A stretch of 61,272 bases of DNA from Gammaproteobacteria bacterium UBA7449 (GCA_002477465.1 DLPV01000014.1:1-61272), one strand, 5' to 3'. Counted from the stretch's first letter, positions 1 to 7,878 are shown. Notes: generated by a model from the letters alone, not told the origin. Made by a program: numbers and translations.

Positions 1-24
1 GTCGTTTCCAAGATCATCGAATAA
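1..24 (+). CDS. tuf: Elongation factor Tu, 3' end only
   Basis: Only the last seven codons and the stop (VVSKIIE, TAA) lie in the window. This matches the usual C-terminus of EF-Tu, the GTPase that brings aminoacyl-tRNA to the ribosome. The position directly before rpsJ is where tufA sits in most gammaproteobacteria, which supports the call despite the short sequence. Confidence 0.85.
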   Translation, partial: VVSKIIE

Positions 25-44
25 TTGCGCTGATTCTCCAAAAG

Positions 45-77
45 GCCAGCATATTCTCTGTATATGCTGGCTTTTTT
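45..77 (+). terminator. Intrinsic terminator of tuf
   Basis: A perfect 10-bp stem (GCCAGCATAT with ATATGCTGGC) with a 7-nt loop is followed by six Ts. It lies 20 nt after the tuf stop codon and separates tuf from the S10 operon. Confidence 0.92.
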
Positions 78-178
78 ATGTCTGCGGAAAACAGTCAGCT
101 GCTGTCACCCAACTGTCACTCGAATTGTTACCCGCACCCTGCGTAGGATTGAGCCTCTCATTTCTAATGGGATCTGCT

Positions 179-240
179 GAGGCAGCGTGTTCTGGCTGCG
201 ACCAAACCCTCGGTGTCTGTGGTCTGGCTGCCTCTTTTTT
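179..240 (+). terminator. Second terminator-like hairpin before the S10 operon
   Basis: An outer stem GAGGCAGC/GCTGCCTC (179-186 with 227-234) encloses an inner stem GACCA/TGGTC (200-204 with 220-224) and is followed by TTTTTT. GCCTC at 153-157 could pair instead with GAGGC at 179-183, which would open the outer stem, so an attenuator or the end of a short RNA is possible. No open frame precedes it. Confidence 0.6.
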
Positions 241-631
241 CTCTGTTTTCACAGTGTCACTATTAGTCAGCTTGTGCCGCTAGATTGATGGAGCCAAACC
301 CTGAATTTCGCCTGATCCTCCGCCTGGTGAAACTCGGCCGGCCCGCTATTTATACCCTGGCGCCGAAGCTAAGTGCCTAGTATTCAGTTCTTGCGTGTGA
401 ATATCCAATTCACGCCAGTTACGAGTTGACAGCGCTGACCAATTTGCCTTTGTGGGCGTATCGATGGTGTCTCACGGTCGCGGGGTCGTGAAGTCGATGG
501 GAGGTCACCGAATTTAATTCGGTGTAAAGAGGGTTTTAGTTGGCTTTATGCGGCCAGAAATCCGAACAATTGCAGGATCGTGAATATCGGCTCCAGCCCC
601 CGGATAATAAGGCTTTCAGCCAACTAACTTG
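241..631 (+). other. Non-coding stretch before the rpsJ promoter, with inverted repeats
   Basis: No convincing gene is seen. The stretch holds a tight hairpin CACCGAAT-tta-ATTCGGTG (506-524). It also holds two interleaved inverted repeats: AGTTGGCT/AGCCAACT (538-545 with 618-625) and AGCCCCCGG/CCGGGGGCT (595-603 with 642-650). The right arm of the last repeat lies in the spacer of the promoter that follows. No tRNA-like fold was recognised. Confidence 0.5.
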
Positions 632-660
632 TTGACTTGGGCCGGGGGCTCACTTACAAT
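632..660 (+). promoter_or_regulatory. Sigma-70-type promoter of the S10 operon
   Basis: TTGACT (632-637) and TACAAT (655-660) are separated by exactly 17 nt. Transcription would start near 667 and give a leader of about 84 nt before rpsJ. The match to consensus and the position before a major ribosomal operon make this the best promoter in the window. Confidence 0.85.
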
Positions 661-750
661 GCGCATCCTTTTTTGGCTTATTGAACTTTTAGGCCAAACA
701 AGCTGGCAGTAACTTGTTCTTTTACAAAGATTTTTTGGAGATTTGTGTAG
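661..750 (+). promoter_or_regulatory. S10 operon leader, possible L4 target
   Basis: Two short hairpins are visible: TTTGGC/GCCAAA (672-677 with 693-698) and AACAAG/CTTGTT (697-702 with 713-718). They share two bases and so compete. In E. coli the S10 leader binds ribosomal protein L4 for autogenous control. Whether this shorter leader does the same is inference. The rpsJ ribosome site (GGAG) lies near its end. Confidence 0.45.
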
Positions 751-1062
751 ATGCAAAATCAGCGCATCAGAATTCGGCTAAAAGCCTTCGATCATCGCCT
801 GATTGACCAGTCTACTCAAGAGATCGTAGACACTGCCAAGCGCACTGGAGCGCAGGTTAAAGGCCCGATTCCACTGCCAACTAATAAAGAAAAATTTACA
901 GTGTTGATTTCGCCACACGTCAACAAAGACGCTCGTGATCAATACGAAATTCGCACCCACAAGCGCCTGCTGGATATCGTTGAACCGACTGAGAAGACGG
1001 TCGACGCGCTGATGAAGCTGGATCTGGCTGCCGGTGTTGAGGTGCAAATCTCACTGGGCTAG
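751..1062 (+). CDS. rpsJ: 30S ribosomal protein S10
   Basis: S10 of the small-subunit head; in E. coli the same protein (NusE) joins the NusB antitermination complex. The 103-residue product has the standard length and begins MQNQRIRIRLKAFDHRLID, the typical S10 N-terminus. The central IPLPT and C-terminal VEVQISLG segments are also typical. It is the first gene of the operon, preceded by a GGAG site. An unusually long spacer of 190 nt separates it from rplC. Confidence 0.98.
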   Translation: MQNQRIRIRLKAFDHRLIDQSTQEIVDTAKRTGAQVKGPIPLPTNKEKFTVLISPHVNKDARDQYEIRTHKRLLDIVEPTEKTVDALMKLDLAAGVEVQISLG

Positions 1063-1084
1063 CCCGGTAGGAAAAACATAACCA

Positions 1085-1111
1085 GGTAGTGAGCTATCAG
1101 TCCTCGCTACC
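1085..1111 (+). promoter_or_regulatory. Hairpin in the rpsJ-rplC spacer
   Basis: A 9-bp stem GGTAGTGAG/CTCGCTACC with one G-U pair and a 9-nt loop lies 22 nt after rpsJ. A smaller CTCCC/GGGAG hairpin follows near 1172-1186. There is no T-run, so this is not a terminator. Processing, stability or translational control of rplC are possible roles. Confidence 0.45.
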
Positions 1112-1252
1112 CTCAGGGATAGAATTAACTCTGCCCTAACAAGAGTTTTGGTGCACTGAAATGTCCTGTCTCCCCTAGCGGGAGTAAGTTTCGTGTAACG
1201 CGTCAGCGGCCAAAGCGGGTTTTAGCCCCTTGCACAACGAGGTCTAAAGAAA

Positions 1253-1891
1253 ATGTCGATTGGATTAGTCGGTCGAAAAAGCGGTATGACCCGCGTTTTC
1301 ACTGAAGAAGGTGACTCTGTACCTGTAACTGTGGTCGAGGTTCAGCCTAACCGCGTGACTCAGATAAAGACACCTGAAACGGATGGATACAGTGCAATTC
1401 AGGTAACTGCCGGATCGCGCCGTGCATCACGTGTGAGCAAGGCCTTAGCTGGCCATTTCGCCAAAGCCAACACCGAAGCCGGTGAAGGCCTTTGGGAATT
1501 CCGCACGGAAGATCTGGCTGAATTGGAAGTGGGCGGAGAGATCAAGGTTGATCTGTTTGAAGCTGGCCAGAAAGTTGATGTCACTGGCACATCTAAAGGT
1601 AAGGGTTTCCAGGGCGGTGTGAAGCGTCATAACTTCCACATGCAGGACGCAACCCACGGTAACTCCATTTCTCACCGCGCGCCGGGATCTATTGGCCAAT
1701 GCCAAACTCCGGGTCGTGTATTCAAAGGGAAGAAGATGGCGGGCCAGATGGGTTCTGAGCGCAAAACTACCCAGAGCCTCGAAGTTGTGCGCGTGGATGC
1801 AGAGAACAATCTGCTACTCATCAAGGGCGCGGTACCGGGTGCAACCGGCTCCAGCGTCATTGTCCGTCCAACTATCAAGGTGAAGAGGTAA
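1253..1891 (+). CDS. rplC: 50S ribosomal protein L3
   Basis: Early-assembling large-subunit protein that reaches towards the peptidyl transferase centre. The 212 residues begin MSIGLVGRKSGMTRVF, as L3 normally does. The loop SHRAPGSIGQCQTPG corresponds to the region with the glutamine that PrmB methylates in E. coli. Start chosen at the ATG 9 nt after GAGGT. rplD follows after 3 nt. Confidence 0.98.
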   Translation: MSIGLVGRKSGMTRVFTEEGDSVPVTVVEVQPNRVTQIKTPETDGYSAIQVTAGSRRASRVSKALAGHFAKANTEAGEGLWEFRTEDLAELEVGGEIKVDLFEAGQKVDVTGTSKGKGFQGGVKRHNFHMQDATHGNSISHRAPGSIGQCQTPGRVFKGKKMAGQMGSERKTTQSLEVVRVDAENNLLLIKGAVPGATGSSVIVRPTIKVKR

Positions 1892-1894
1892 GTC

Positions 1895-2512
1895 ATGGAA
1901 CTAGCACTTGCTCTGCCTGGTAATAAAACGGGCGATAAAATTTCATTGTCAGACGAGTCTTTCGGACGCGAGTACAACGAGCCTCTCGTGCACCAGTCCG
2001 TAGTGACTTATATGGCAGGCGCGCGCCAGGGTTCGGTCAAGCAAAAGACCCGCTCTGAAGTACGTGGCGGTGGTCGTAAGCCTTGGCGTCAGAAGGGCAC
2101 CGGTCGAGCCCGCGCTGGCACCATTCGCAGCCCAATTTGGCGCTCAGGTGGTGTGACTTTTGCGTCCACGCCGCGTGACTACTCCAAGAAAATTAATAAA
2201 AAGATGTACCGCGGAGCCATGCAATGCATCCTCTCCGAGCTCATCCGACAAGACCGACTGGTTGTCGTTAACGATTTTGCAGTCGAATCCCACAAGACCA
2301 AAGATTTGGTCAGCAAGTTACAAGAATACAATCTAGAAAACGTCCTGATCATTTCTGATCAAGTTGAACAAAACCTTTATCTCGCGGCACGCAACCTGCA
2401 CAAGGTTGATGTGTTGGACGCGACTGGTCTGGATCCAGTAAGTCTTGTTGGATTCGACAAGGTGCTAATTACTGTGCCCGCGCTAAAGAAGGTAGAGGAG
2501 ATGCTGTCATGA
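1895..2512 (+). CDS. rplD: 50S ribosomal protein L4
   Basis: Lines the peptide exit tunnel. In E. coli it also represses its own operon. The 205-residue product has the conserved tunnel loop VRGGGRKPWRQKGTGRAR near residues 56-73. Its ribosome site lies over the end of rplC. The last four bases overlap the rplW start (ATGA), implying coupled translation. Confidence 0.98.
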   Translation: MELALALPGNKTGDKISLSDESFGREYNEPLVHQSVVTYMAGARQGSVKQKTRSEVRGGGRKPWRQKGTGRARAGTIRSPIWRSGGVTFASTPRDYSKKINKKMYRGAMQCILSELIRQDRLVVVNDFAVESHKTKDLVSKLQEYNLENVLIISDQVEQNLYLAARNLHKVDVLDATGLDPVSLVGFDKVLITVPALKKVEEMLS

Positions 2513-2808
2513 ACCAGAAGCGTATGTATTCAGTCATTCTGGGTCCTCACGTGTCTGAAAAGTCGACACTGATGACCGAAGACAGCAACCAGTACGCGTT
2601 CAAGGTCGCGATCGACGCAACCAAGCCCGAGATCAAGGAAGCAGTGGAGTCCATCTTCAAGGTGGCAGTTTCTGATCTTCAGGTTTTGAACGTAAAGGGT
2701 AAAACCAAGCGCTCGGCACGCGGCAGAATGCGACGCAACAGCGATTGGAAAAAAGCCTATGTGCGCCTCGAGGCCGGTCATGAGATCGACTTCGCGGATA
2801 TCGGGTGA
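2509..2808 (+). CDS. rplW: 50S ribosomal protein L23
   Basis: Sits at the tunnel exit and docks trigger factor and SRP. The 99 residues include HVSEKSTL and the basic loop VKGKTKRSARGRMRR, both typical of L23. The start overlaps the rplD stop by four bases. rplB follows after 21 nt. Confidence 0.97.
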   Translation: MNQKRMYSVILGPHVSEKSTLMTEDSNQYAFKVAIDATKPEIKEAVESIFKVAVSDLQVLNVKGKTKRSARGRMRRNSDWKKAYVRLEAGHEIDFADIG

Positions 2809-2829
2809 TCGGGAGTAGAGGGTTCAGTC

Positions 2830-3669
2830 ATGCCAGTAGTTAAGTGTAAACCGACATCACCAGGACGCCGCTTCGTCGTCAAGGTAGTCAATCCCGATCT
2901 GCACAAGGGTGAGCCTTATGCGCCGCTGACTGCCGCCAAGTCGAAGTCGGGTGGTCGCAATAACAAGGGTCGCATTACTCGTCGTCACCAGGGTGGTGGC
3001 CACAAGCAGAAATACAGAATTATCGATTTCCGTCGCAACAAGGACGGTATCGAAGCCAAGGTAGAGCGTCTGGAATATGATCCCAATCGCTCCGCCAATA
3101 TCGCCCTGCTGCTATATGCCGATGGCGAGCGCCGCTATATTGTCGCACCGGCTAAGGTCAGTGCTGGAGACGTGTTGCTGTCGGGCGAAAGCGCACCAAT
3201 CAAGGTTGGTAATACGCTGCCACTGCGCAATATTCCACTGGGAAGCACAGTTCACTGCGTTGAAATGAAGCCAGGCAAGGGTGCGCAAATCGCGCGCAGT
3301 GCCGGCACTTCATTGCAGTTGGTTGCGCGGGAAGGCGATTACGCCACCTTGCGACTGCGCTCCGGCGAGATGCGTAAGGTGCTAAGCGAATGTCGTGCGA
3401 CTCTTGGTGAAGTGTCTAATTCAGAGCATGCCTTACGCTCACTGGGTAAGGCTGGCGCCAAGCGCTGGCGCGGTGTGCGACCGACCGTTCGCGGTGTCGC
3501 CATGAACCCGGTTGATCACCCACATGGTGGTGGTGAAGGCCGTACATCAGGTGGCCGTCATCCGGTTTCGCCTTGGGGTACGCCGACCAAGGGCTTCAAG
3601 ACAAGAACTAACAAGCGCACTGACAATATGATTGTCCGGCGCAGAAATTCAAGCCGTAAAGGCAAGTGA
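2830..3669 (+). CDS. rplB: 50S ribosomal protein L2
   Basis: Core large-subunit protein close to the peptidyl transferase centre and needed for subunit joining. At 279 residues it is close to the family length (about 273). The highly conserved DHPHGGGEGR segment around residues 226-235 carries the histidine known to matter in E. coli L2. A GGGAG site lies before the ATG. Confidence 0.98.
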   Translation: MPVVKCKPTSPGRRFVVKVVNPDLHKGEPYAPLTAAKSKSGGRNNKGRITRRHQGGGHKQKYRIIDFRRNKDGIEAKVERLEYDPNRSANIALLLYADGERRYIVAPAKVSAGDVLLSGESAPIKVGNTLPLRNIPLGSTVHCVEMKPGKGAQIARSAGTSLQLVAREGDYATLRLRSGEMRKVLSECRATLGEVSNSEHALRSLGKAGAKRWRGVRPTVRGVAMNPVDHPHGGGEGRTSGGRHPVSPWGTPTKGFKTRTNKRTDNMIVRRRNSSRKGK

Positions 3670-3684
3670 TAGAGGATTTGACTC

Positions 3685-3957
3685 GTGCCACGTTCACTTA
3701 AAAAAGGACCGTTTATCGATCTTCATCTGATGAAGAAGGTGCAAACGGCTTCAGAAAATAACGACAAGCGTCCGATTAAAACCTGGTCGCGTCGCTCCAT
3801 GGTTTCACCGGAAATGATCGGTCTTACGATTGCTGTTCATAACGGTCGTCAGCATGTTCCTGTCTTCATTAGTGAAGACATGGTTGGTCACAAGCTGGGT
3901 GAATTTGCTCTGACCCGCACTTATCGCGGTCACGTTGCTGATAAAAAGGCGCGCTAG
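3685..3957 (+). CDS. rpsS: 30S ribosomal protein S19
   Basis: Head protein of the small subunit, paired with S13 near the A-site tRNA. The 90 residues begin MPRSLKKGPFIDLHL, the family signature. The start is GTG at 3685, preceded by AGAGGA. The C-terminus FALTRTYRGHVADKKAR is typical. Confidence 0.98.
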   Translation: MPRSLKKGPFIDLHLMKKVQTASENNDKRPIKTWSRRSMVSPEMIGLTIAVHNGRQHVPVFISEDMVGHKLGEFALTRTYRGHVADKKAR

Positions 3958-3966
3958 GAGATATCG

Positions 3967-4299
3967 ATGGAAGTTTCAGCAAGATTAAAAGGTGCCAGGT
4001 TGTCCGCTCAGAAGGCGCGGCTGGTTGCTGATCAGATTCGCGGTAAAGGTGTTGAAGAAGCACTGGAACTGCTTAACTACAGCTCAAAGAAGGGTGCTGC
4101 AGTTATTAAGAAGGTTTTGAATTCCGCGATTGCCAACGCCGAACATAACGAAGGCGCTGACGTGGATGAACTCAAGGTTTCGACCATCTTGGTAGATGAG
4201 GGCATGACCATGAAACGTATCATGCCACGAGCGAAAGGGCGTGCAGATCGTATTCTGAAGCGCTCGTGTCACATCACTATAACGGTCGCTGATAGCTAG
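3967..4299 (+). CDS. rplV: 50S ribosomal protein L22
   Basis: Its long beta-hairpin lines the exit tunnel, where macrolides act. The 110 residues include RLSAQKARLVADQIRGK and the tunnel hairpin RIMPRAKGRADRI near residues 84-96. It begins 9 nt after rpsS, with TAGGAG just before the ATG. Confidence 0.98.
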   Translation: MEVSARLKGARLSAQKARLVADQIRGKGVEEALELLNYSSKKGAAVIKKVLNSAIANAEHNEGADVDELKVSTILVDEGMTMKRIMPRAKGRADRILKRSCHITITVADS

Positions 4300-4308
4300 G
4301 AGATTTGG

Positions 4309-4983
4309 ATGGGTCAGAAAGTACATCCCACTGGTATTCGCCTCGGCATTGTCAAGAAGCACACTTCTACGTGGTTCGCCGAAGGACAAGAATACGCGGA
4401 CAACCTGCTGGTAGACCTGCAGGTTAGAGATTACGTAAAGAAGCGTCTGGCTAATGCCTCCGTTTCCCGCGTAGAGATTGAGCGCCCCGCGCAGACCGCA
4501 AAGCTGACTATTTTCACCGCCCGTCCCGGAATCGTGATTGGCAAGAAAGGTGAAGATGTCGAGAGGCTGCGTGGCGTACTGTCCGGAAAAATGGGTGTTC
4601 CTGTACAAATCAACATCGAAGAAATTCGTAAGCCTGATCTGGACGCGCAATTGGTTGCTGACAGCGTGGCGTCGCAGCTTGAGCGTCGCGTCATGTTCCG
4701 TCGGGCCATGAAGCGTGCGGTACAAAATGCCATGCGTCAGGGTGCGGAAGGCATCAAGGTGCAGGTAGGTGGACGGCTAGGCGGTGCTGAGATTGCTCGC
4801 AGTGAGTGGTATCGCGAAGGTCGCGTGCCTTTGCATACTCTGCGTGCAGATATTGATTACGCCACATCTGAAGCCAGCACCACTTACGGCATTATCGGTG
4901 TGAAGGTCTGGATCTTTAAGGGTGAAGTACTGGATCTGGATGAAGCCATTGTGCCGAAGCAACAGCCAGCTGCTGCAAGTTAA
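4309..4983 (+). CDS. rpsC: 30S ribosomal protein S3
   Basis: Lines the mRNA entry channel and contributes to ribosomal helicase activity. The 224-residue protein begins MGQKVHPTGIRLGI and has the KH-domain motif VIGKKGEDVERLR near residues 76-88. The C-terminal tail (PKQQPAAAS) is short. The ribosome site TAGGAG lies directly after rplV. Confidence 0.98.
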   Translation: MGQKVHPTGIRLGIVKKHTSTWFAEGQEYADNLLVDLQVRDYVKKRLANASVSRVEIERPAQTAKLTIFTARPGIVIGKKGEDVERLRGVLSGKMGVPVQINIEEIRKPDLDAQLVADSVASQLERRVMFRRAMKRAVQNAMRQGAEGIKVQVGGRLGGAEIARSEWYREGRVPLHTLRADIDYATSEASTTYGIIGVKVWIFKGEVLDLDEAIVPKQQPAAAS

Positions 4984-5011
4984 GGCCCCCGGTTTTTAGA
5001 GGAATAGAGAA

Positions 5012-5425
5012 GTGTTACAACCCAAACGCACAAAATTTCGCAAGATGATGAAAGGCCGCAACCGAGGCCTGTCACATCGCGGTAGCAAGGTGGATTTCGG
5101 CGAATTTGGCCTGAAGGCAGTTTCCCGTGGTCGACTGACAGCGCGTCAGATTGAAGCGGCTCGTCGTGCAATGACTCGTAAGGTTAAGCGGGGCGGCAAG
5201 ATCTGGATTCGTGTATTTCCTGACAAGCCCATAACCCAAAAACCTTTAGAAGTGCGACAGGGTAAAGGTAAGGGTTCAGTGGAATACTGGGTTGCCCAGA
5301 TTCAGCCCGGCAGAATCATGTTCGAAATTGAAGGTGTTGACGAAGAATTGGCGCGTGAAGCATTCGGCCTGGCATCTGCCAAGCTGCCGTTTGAAACCGC
5401 GTTCGTTAGGCGCACTGTGATGTAA
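5012..5425 (+). CDS. rplP: 50S ribosomal protein L16
   Basis: Contacts the A-site tRNA elbow. The 137 residues begin MLQPKRTKFRKMMKGRNRG, the normal L16 start, from a GTG preceded by AGAGGAA. The segment PLEVRQGKGKG corresponds to the loop with the arginine hydroxylated in E. coli L16. The spacer to rpmC is 79 nt. Confidence 0.98.
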   Translation: MLQPKRTKFRKMMKGRNRGLSHRGSKVDFGEFGLKAVSRGRLTARQIEAARRAMTRKVKRGGKIWIRVFPDKPITQKPLEVRQGKGKGSVEYWVAQIQPGRIMFEIEGVDEELAREAFGLASAKLPFETAFVRRTVM

Positions 5426-5504
5426 ATGAATTTCAGGACAGGCCCCGCTTTTTAGAATTTAAAACGTGGTTTGTCCCGAGAAAGAACTTAGTAAGGGTAG
5501 GTTG

Positions 5505-5711
5505 ATGAAAGCGAGTGAGTTAAGAGAAAAATCTGTAGAGGAGCTGCAGACGCAATTGCAGGATCTTTATAAGGATCAGTTTAACAAGCGCATGCAGAAC
5601 GCCACCGGTCAGTTGGGGCAGGTTCACTTGCTAAAGGAAGTGAAGCGCGACATCGCTCGCATCAAGACCCTTATAACTGAAAAGCAGGCTGAGACTCAAA
5701 AGGAAGTATAA
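5505..5711 (+). CDS. rpmC: 50S ribosomal protein L29
   Basis: Small helical hairpin protein near the tunnel exit. Start chosen at ATG 5505 (MKASELREKSVEEL), after AAGGGTAGG. A longer frame from 5466 would add 13 residues without family similarity. The product is 68 residues with the LLKEVKRDIARIKTLI helix, a little longer at the C-terminus (QAETQKEV) than E. coli L29. Confidence 0.96.
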   Translation: MKASELREKSVEELQTQLQDLYKDQFNKRMQNATGQLGQVHLLKEVKRDIARIKTLITEKQAETQKEV

Positions 5712-5780
5712 ACGAATTCATTACGCACTGTGTTGAGGGCAAACCCGGACAGGCGATTAATTGAAAGAGCGAAACTAGTT

Positions 5781-6074
5781 ATGGCAGATACTGAAATTCA
5801 AAGCGGTCAGGAAGCGACGGGGCAGACGGCTCGAACCGCTGCAGGTAAGGTTGTCAGCAATAAGATGGACAAGTCCATCGTCGTGCTGATTGAGCGCCGT
5901 GTTAAGCACCCTGTGTATGGCAAGATCATCAAGCGATCTACCAAGATTCATGCCCATGATGCTAACAATGAGTGTGGAATAGGAGACGACGTCACGATCA
6001 AGGAAGTGCGACCCATTTCCAAGACTAAATCGTGGACGCTGGTTTCCATAGACGAGCGTGCAACTCAGATCTAA
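5781..6074 (+). CDS. rpsQ: 30S ribosomal protein S17
   Basis: Early 16S-binding protein with an OB fold. Start chosen at ATG 5781 (MADTEIQ); the open frame reaches back to 5730 but without S17 similarity. The 97 residues carry GKVVSNKMDKSIVV and HPVYGKIIKRSTKIHAHD. The N-terminus is about 13 residues longer than in E. coli S17. This is the last gene of the classical S10 block. Confidence 0.97.
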   Translation: MADTEIQSGQEATGQTARTAAGKVVSNKMDKSIVVLIERRVKHPVYGKIIKRSTKIHAHDANNECGIGDDVTIKEVRPISKTKSWTLVSIDERATQI

Positions 6075-6224
6075 ACCAGCATTGCGATAGGTATAAAGAG
6101 GATAAGAACCAGGATTGGTTCAGGTAAATAACGAGCTCGCTGAACGCAGCGAAGCAGTTAAAAAGATAGACGAGTTAAATTTGAGAGTCAGCATTCGAGA
6201 CCGAATGCGTGATGGAGCGAATCG
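6075..6224 (+). promoter_or_regulatory. Structured spacer at the S10/spc junction
   Basis: This 150-nt spacer lies where E. coli ends the S10 operon and begins spc. It can form GAACCA-ggat-TGGTTC (6106-6121) and GCATTCG-agac-CGAATGC (6191-6208). A weaker TCGCT/AGCGA hairpin lies between them. No T-run follows any of them, so transcription probably continues. No clear promoter was recognised. Confidence 0.45.
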
Positions 6225-6593
6225 ATGATTCAAGTGCAGTCATACTTAGATGTTGCGGATAACAGTGGCGCCAGGCGTGTCATGTGTATCAAGGTGCTGG
6301 GTGGTTCACATCGCCGTTATGCACGAATTGGCGACATCATTAAAGTTACCGTCAAGGAAGCAATTCCACGCGGTAAAGTGAAAAAGGGCCAAGTACTCAC
6401 CGCGTTAGTGGTACGCACCAAAAAAGGTGTGAGACGTGGGGACGGCTCGTTGATTCGATTCGACGACAATGCAGCGATCCTGCTTAATGCCCAGGAAGCA
6501 CCAATCGGTACCCGTGTATTTGGCCCGGTAACCAGAGAGCTGCGTAACGAAAAATTCATGCGAATTATTTCGCTGGCACCTGAAGTGCTCTAG
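6225..6593 (+). CDS. rplN: 50S ribosomal protein L14
   Basis: Intersubunit-bridge protein with a five-stranded barrel. The 122 residues begin MIQVQSYLDVADNSGARRVMCIKVLGG, the L14 signature, and end IISLAPEVL. Length is standard. First gene of the spc block, preceded by ATGGAGCG. Confidence 0.98.
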   Translation: MIQVQSYLDVADNSGARRVMCIKVLGGSHRRYARIGDIIKVTVKEAIPRGKVKKGQVLTALVVRTKKGVRRGDGSLIRFDDNAAILLNAQEAPIGTRVFGPVTRELRNEKFMRIISLAPEVL

Positions 6594-6630
6594 AAATAGA
6601 TAAGCGCTGGCTGAAAGAGAGTCTGACATA

Positions 6631-6945
6631 ATGAACAAGTTAAAACGTGATGATGAAGTAATTGTTATCGCTGGTAAGGATAAGGGTAAGCGCGGAACTA
6701 TCTCTCAGCTGGTAGGCGATGACAGAGTCATCGTGGCTGGAGTGAATATGGTCAAGCGTCACACTAAGCCTAACCCGAATGCGGGACAGCTCGGTGGAAT
6801 TGTTGAGCGAGAGGCTTCGCTGCACGTTTCTAACGTGGCAATTTTTAATGCTGAAACCAGCAAGGCAGATCGTGTTGGTATCGCAGTCCAAGAGGACGGC
6901 GCCAAGAAGCGCGTGTTCAAATCAAATGGACAGGACATAGACTAG
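6631..6945 (+). CDS. rplX: 50S ribosomal protein L24
   Basis: One of the two assembly-initiator proteins of the large subunit. The 104 residues begin MNKLKRDDEVIVIAGKDKGKRG, a KOW motif. GIVEREASLHVSNVAIFN is the typical central segment. The C-terminus has the usual basic KKRVFKSNGQ. Confidence 0.97.
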   Translation: MNKLKRDDEVIVIAGKDKGKRGTISQLVGDDRVIVAGVNMVKRHTKPNPNAGQLGGIVEREASLHVSNVAIFNAETSKADRVGIAVQEDGAKKRVFKSNGQDID

Positions 6946-6955
6946 GTTAGCAATC

Positions 6956-7570
6956 ATGGCTCAGTTGAAAGAGTTTTATCAGAAAGAAGTAATCCCTGCG
7001 CTTACGCAGCAGTTTGGCTTTGAGAACTCCATGCGTGTCCCAAAGATCACCAAGGTGACCCTGAACATGGGTGTGGGCGAGGCTATTGCCGACAAGAAGG
7101 TTCTGGAAAGCGCCACTGGGGATCTGGAACAGATCAGCGGTCAAAAAGTTGTAGTGACTAAAGCGCGCAAGAGTATTGCTGGTTTCAAGATTCGTGAAGG
7201 CTGGCCAATTGGTTGCAAGGTGACACTGCGCGGTGAGCGCATGTATGAGTTTCTGGAGCGCCTGGTTGATATCGCGATTCCTCGAATTCGTGACTTCCGC
7301 GGATTGAGCCCCAAGGCCTTTGATGGTCGCGGAAACTATGCCATGGGTGTGAATGAGCAAATCATCTTCCCTGAAATCGAATATGACAAGATCGATAAGC
7401 TGCGTGGACTCGACATCACGATAACTACCACAGCTCGTGATGATGACGAGGGGCGCGCACTGCTTGCAGCAATGCGTTTTCCTTTTCGCGGTATGAACCC
7501 AACACAGGCCGGCGCGAATGATGAAGCGCCGGCCGCTGCTGAAGCGGCAGCTGAAACTGAGGAGTCTTAA
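6956..7570 (+). CDS. rplE: 50S ribosomal protein L5 with an acidic C-terminal tail
   Basis: Binds 5S rRNA and contacts the P-site tRNA. Residues 1-180 match L5 (MAQLKEFYQKEVIPAL; VTKARKSIAGFKIREGWPIG). At 204 residues it exceeds the usual 179, because an Ala/Glu-rich tail from about residue 181 is added. The tail is low in complexity and its role is unknown. The end is followed by rpsN after 2 nt. Confidence 0.97.
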   Translation: MAQLKEFYQKEVIPALTQQFGFENSMRVPKITKVTLNMGVGEAIADKKVLESATGDLEQISGQKVVVTKARKSIAGFKIREGWPIGCKVTLRGERMYEFLERLVDIAIPRIRDFRGLSPKAFDGRGNYAMGVNEQIIFPEIEYDKIDKLRGLDITITTTARDDDEGRALLAAMRFPFRGMNPTQAGANDEAPAAAEAAAETEES

Positions 7571-7572
7571 GA

Positions 7573-7878
7573 ATGGCTAAAAAATCGATGATAGCCAGAG
7601 AGAATAAGCGCGCCAGGATGATTGCCAAGTACGCTGAGAAGCGTGCAGCACTGAAGGTTATTCTGAATGATGTGAATGCCAGTGACGAGGAAAAGTGGGA
7701 AGCGCAAATCAAGCTGCAAAAACTGCCGCGTGATGCCAGCCCTGTGCGTCAGCAGCGGCGCTGCCGTATTACTGGTCGCCCTCATGGCGTTTATCGAAAA
7801 TTTGGTCTGTGCCGAAACAAGCTGCGGGAAGCTGCCATGCGCGGTGACGTACCGGGTTTGACCAAGGCAAGCTGGTAG
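7573..7878 (+). CDS. rpsN: 30S ribosomal protein S14
   Basis: Head protein of the small subunit. At 101 residues it is the long, zinc-free form: the C-terminal part reads RCRITGRPHGVYRKFGLCR without paired CxxC motifs. It starts two bases after the rplE stop with GAGGAG in the end of rplE, so translation is probably coupled. Confidence 0.98.
   Translation: MAKKSMIARENKRARMIAKYAEKRAALKVILNDVNASDEEKWEAQIKLQKLPRDASPVRQQRRCRITGRPHGVYRKFGLCRNKLREAAMRGDVPGLTKASW

Noticed and set aside
4084..4725. Long open frame on the minus strand opposite rpsC and rplV
   Set aside because: Antisense shadow of well conserved ribosomal protein genes; no similarity to known proteins.
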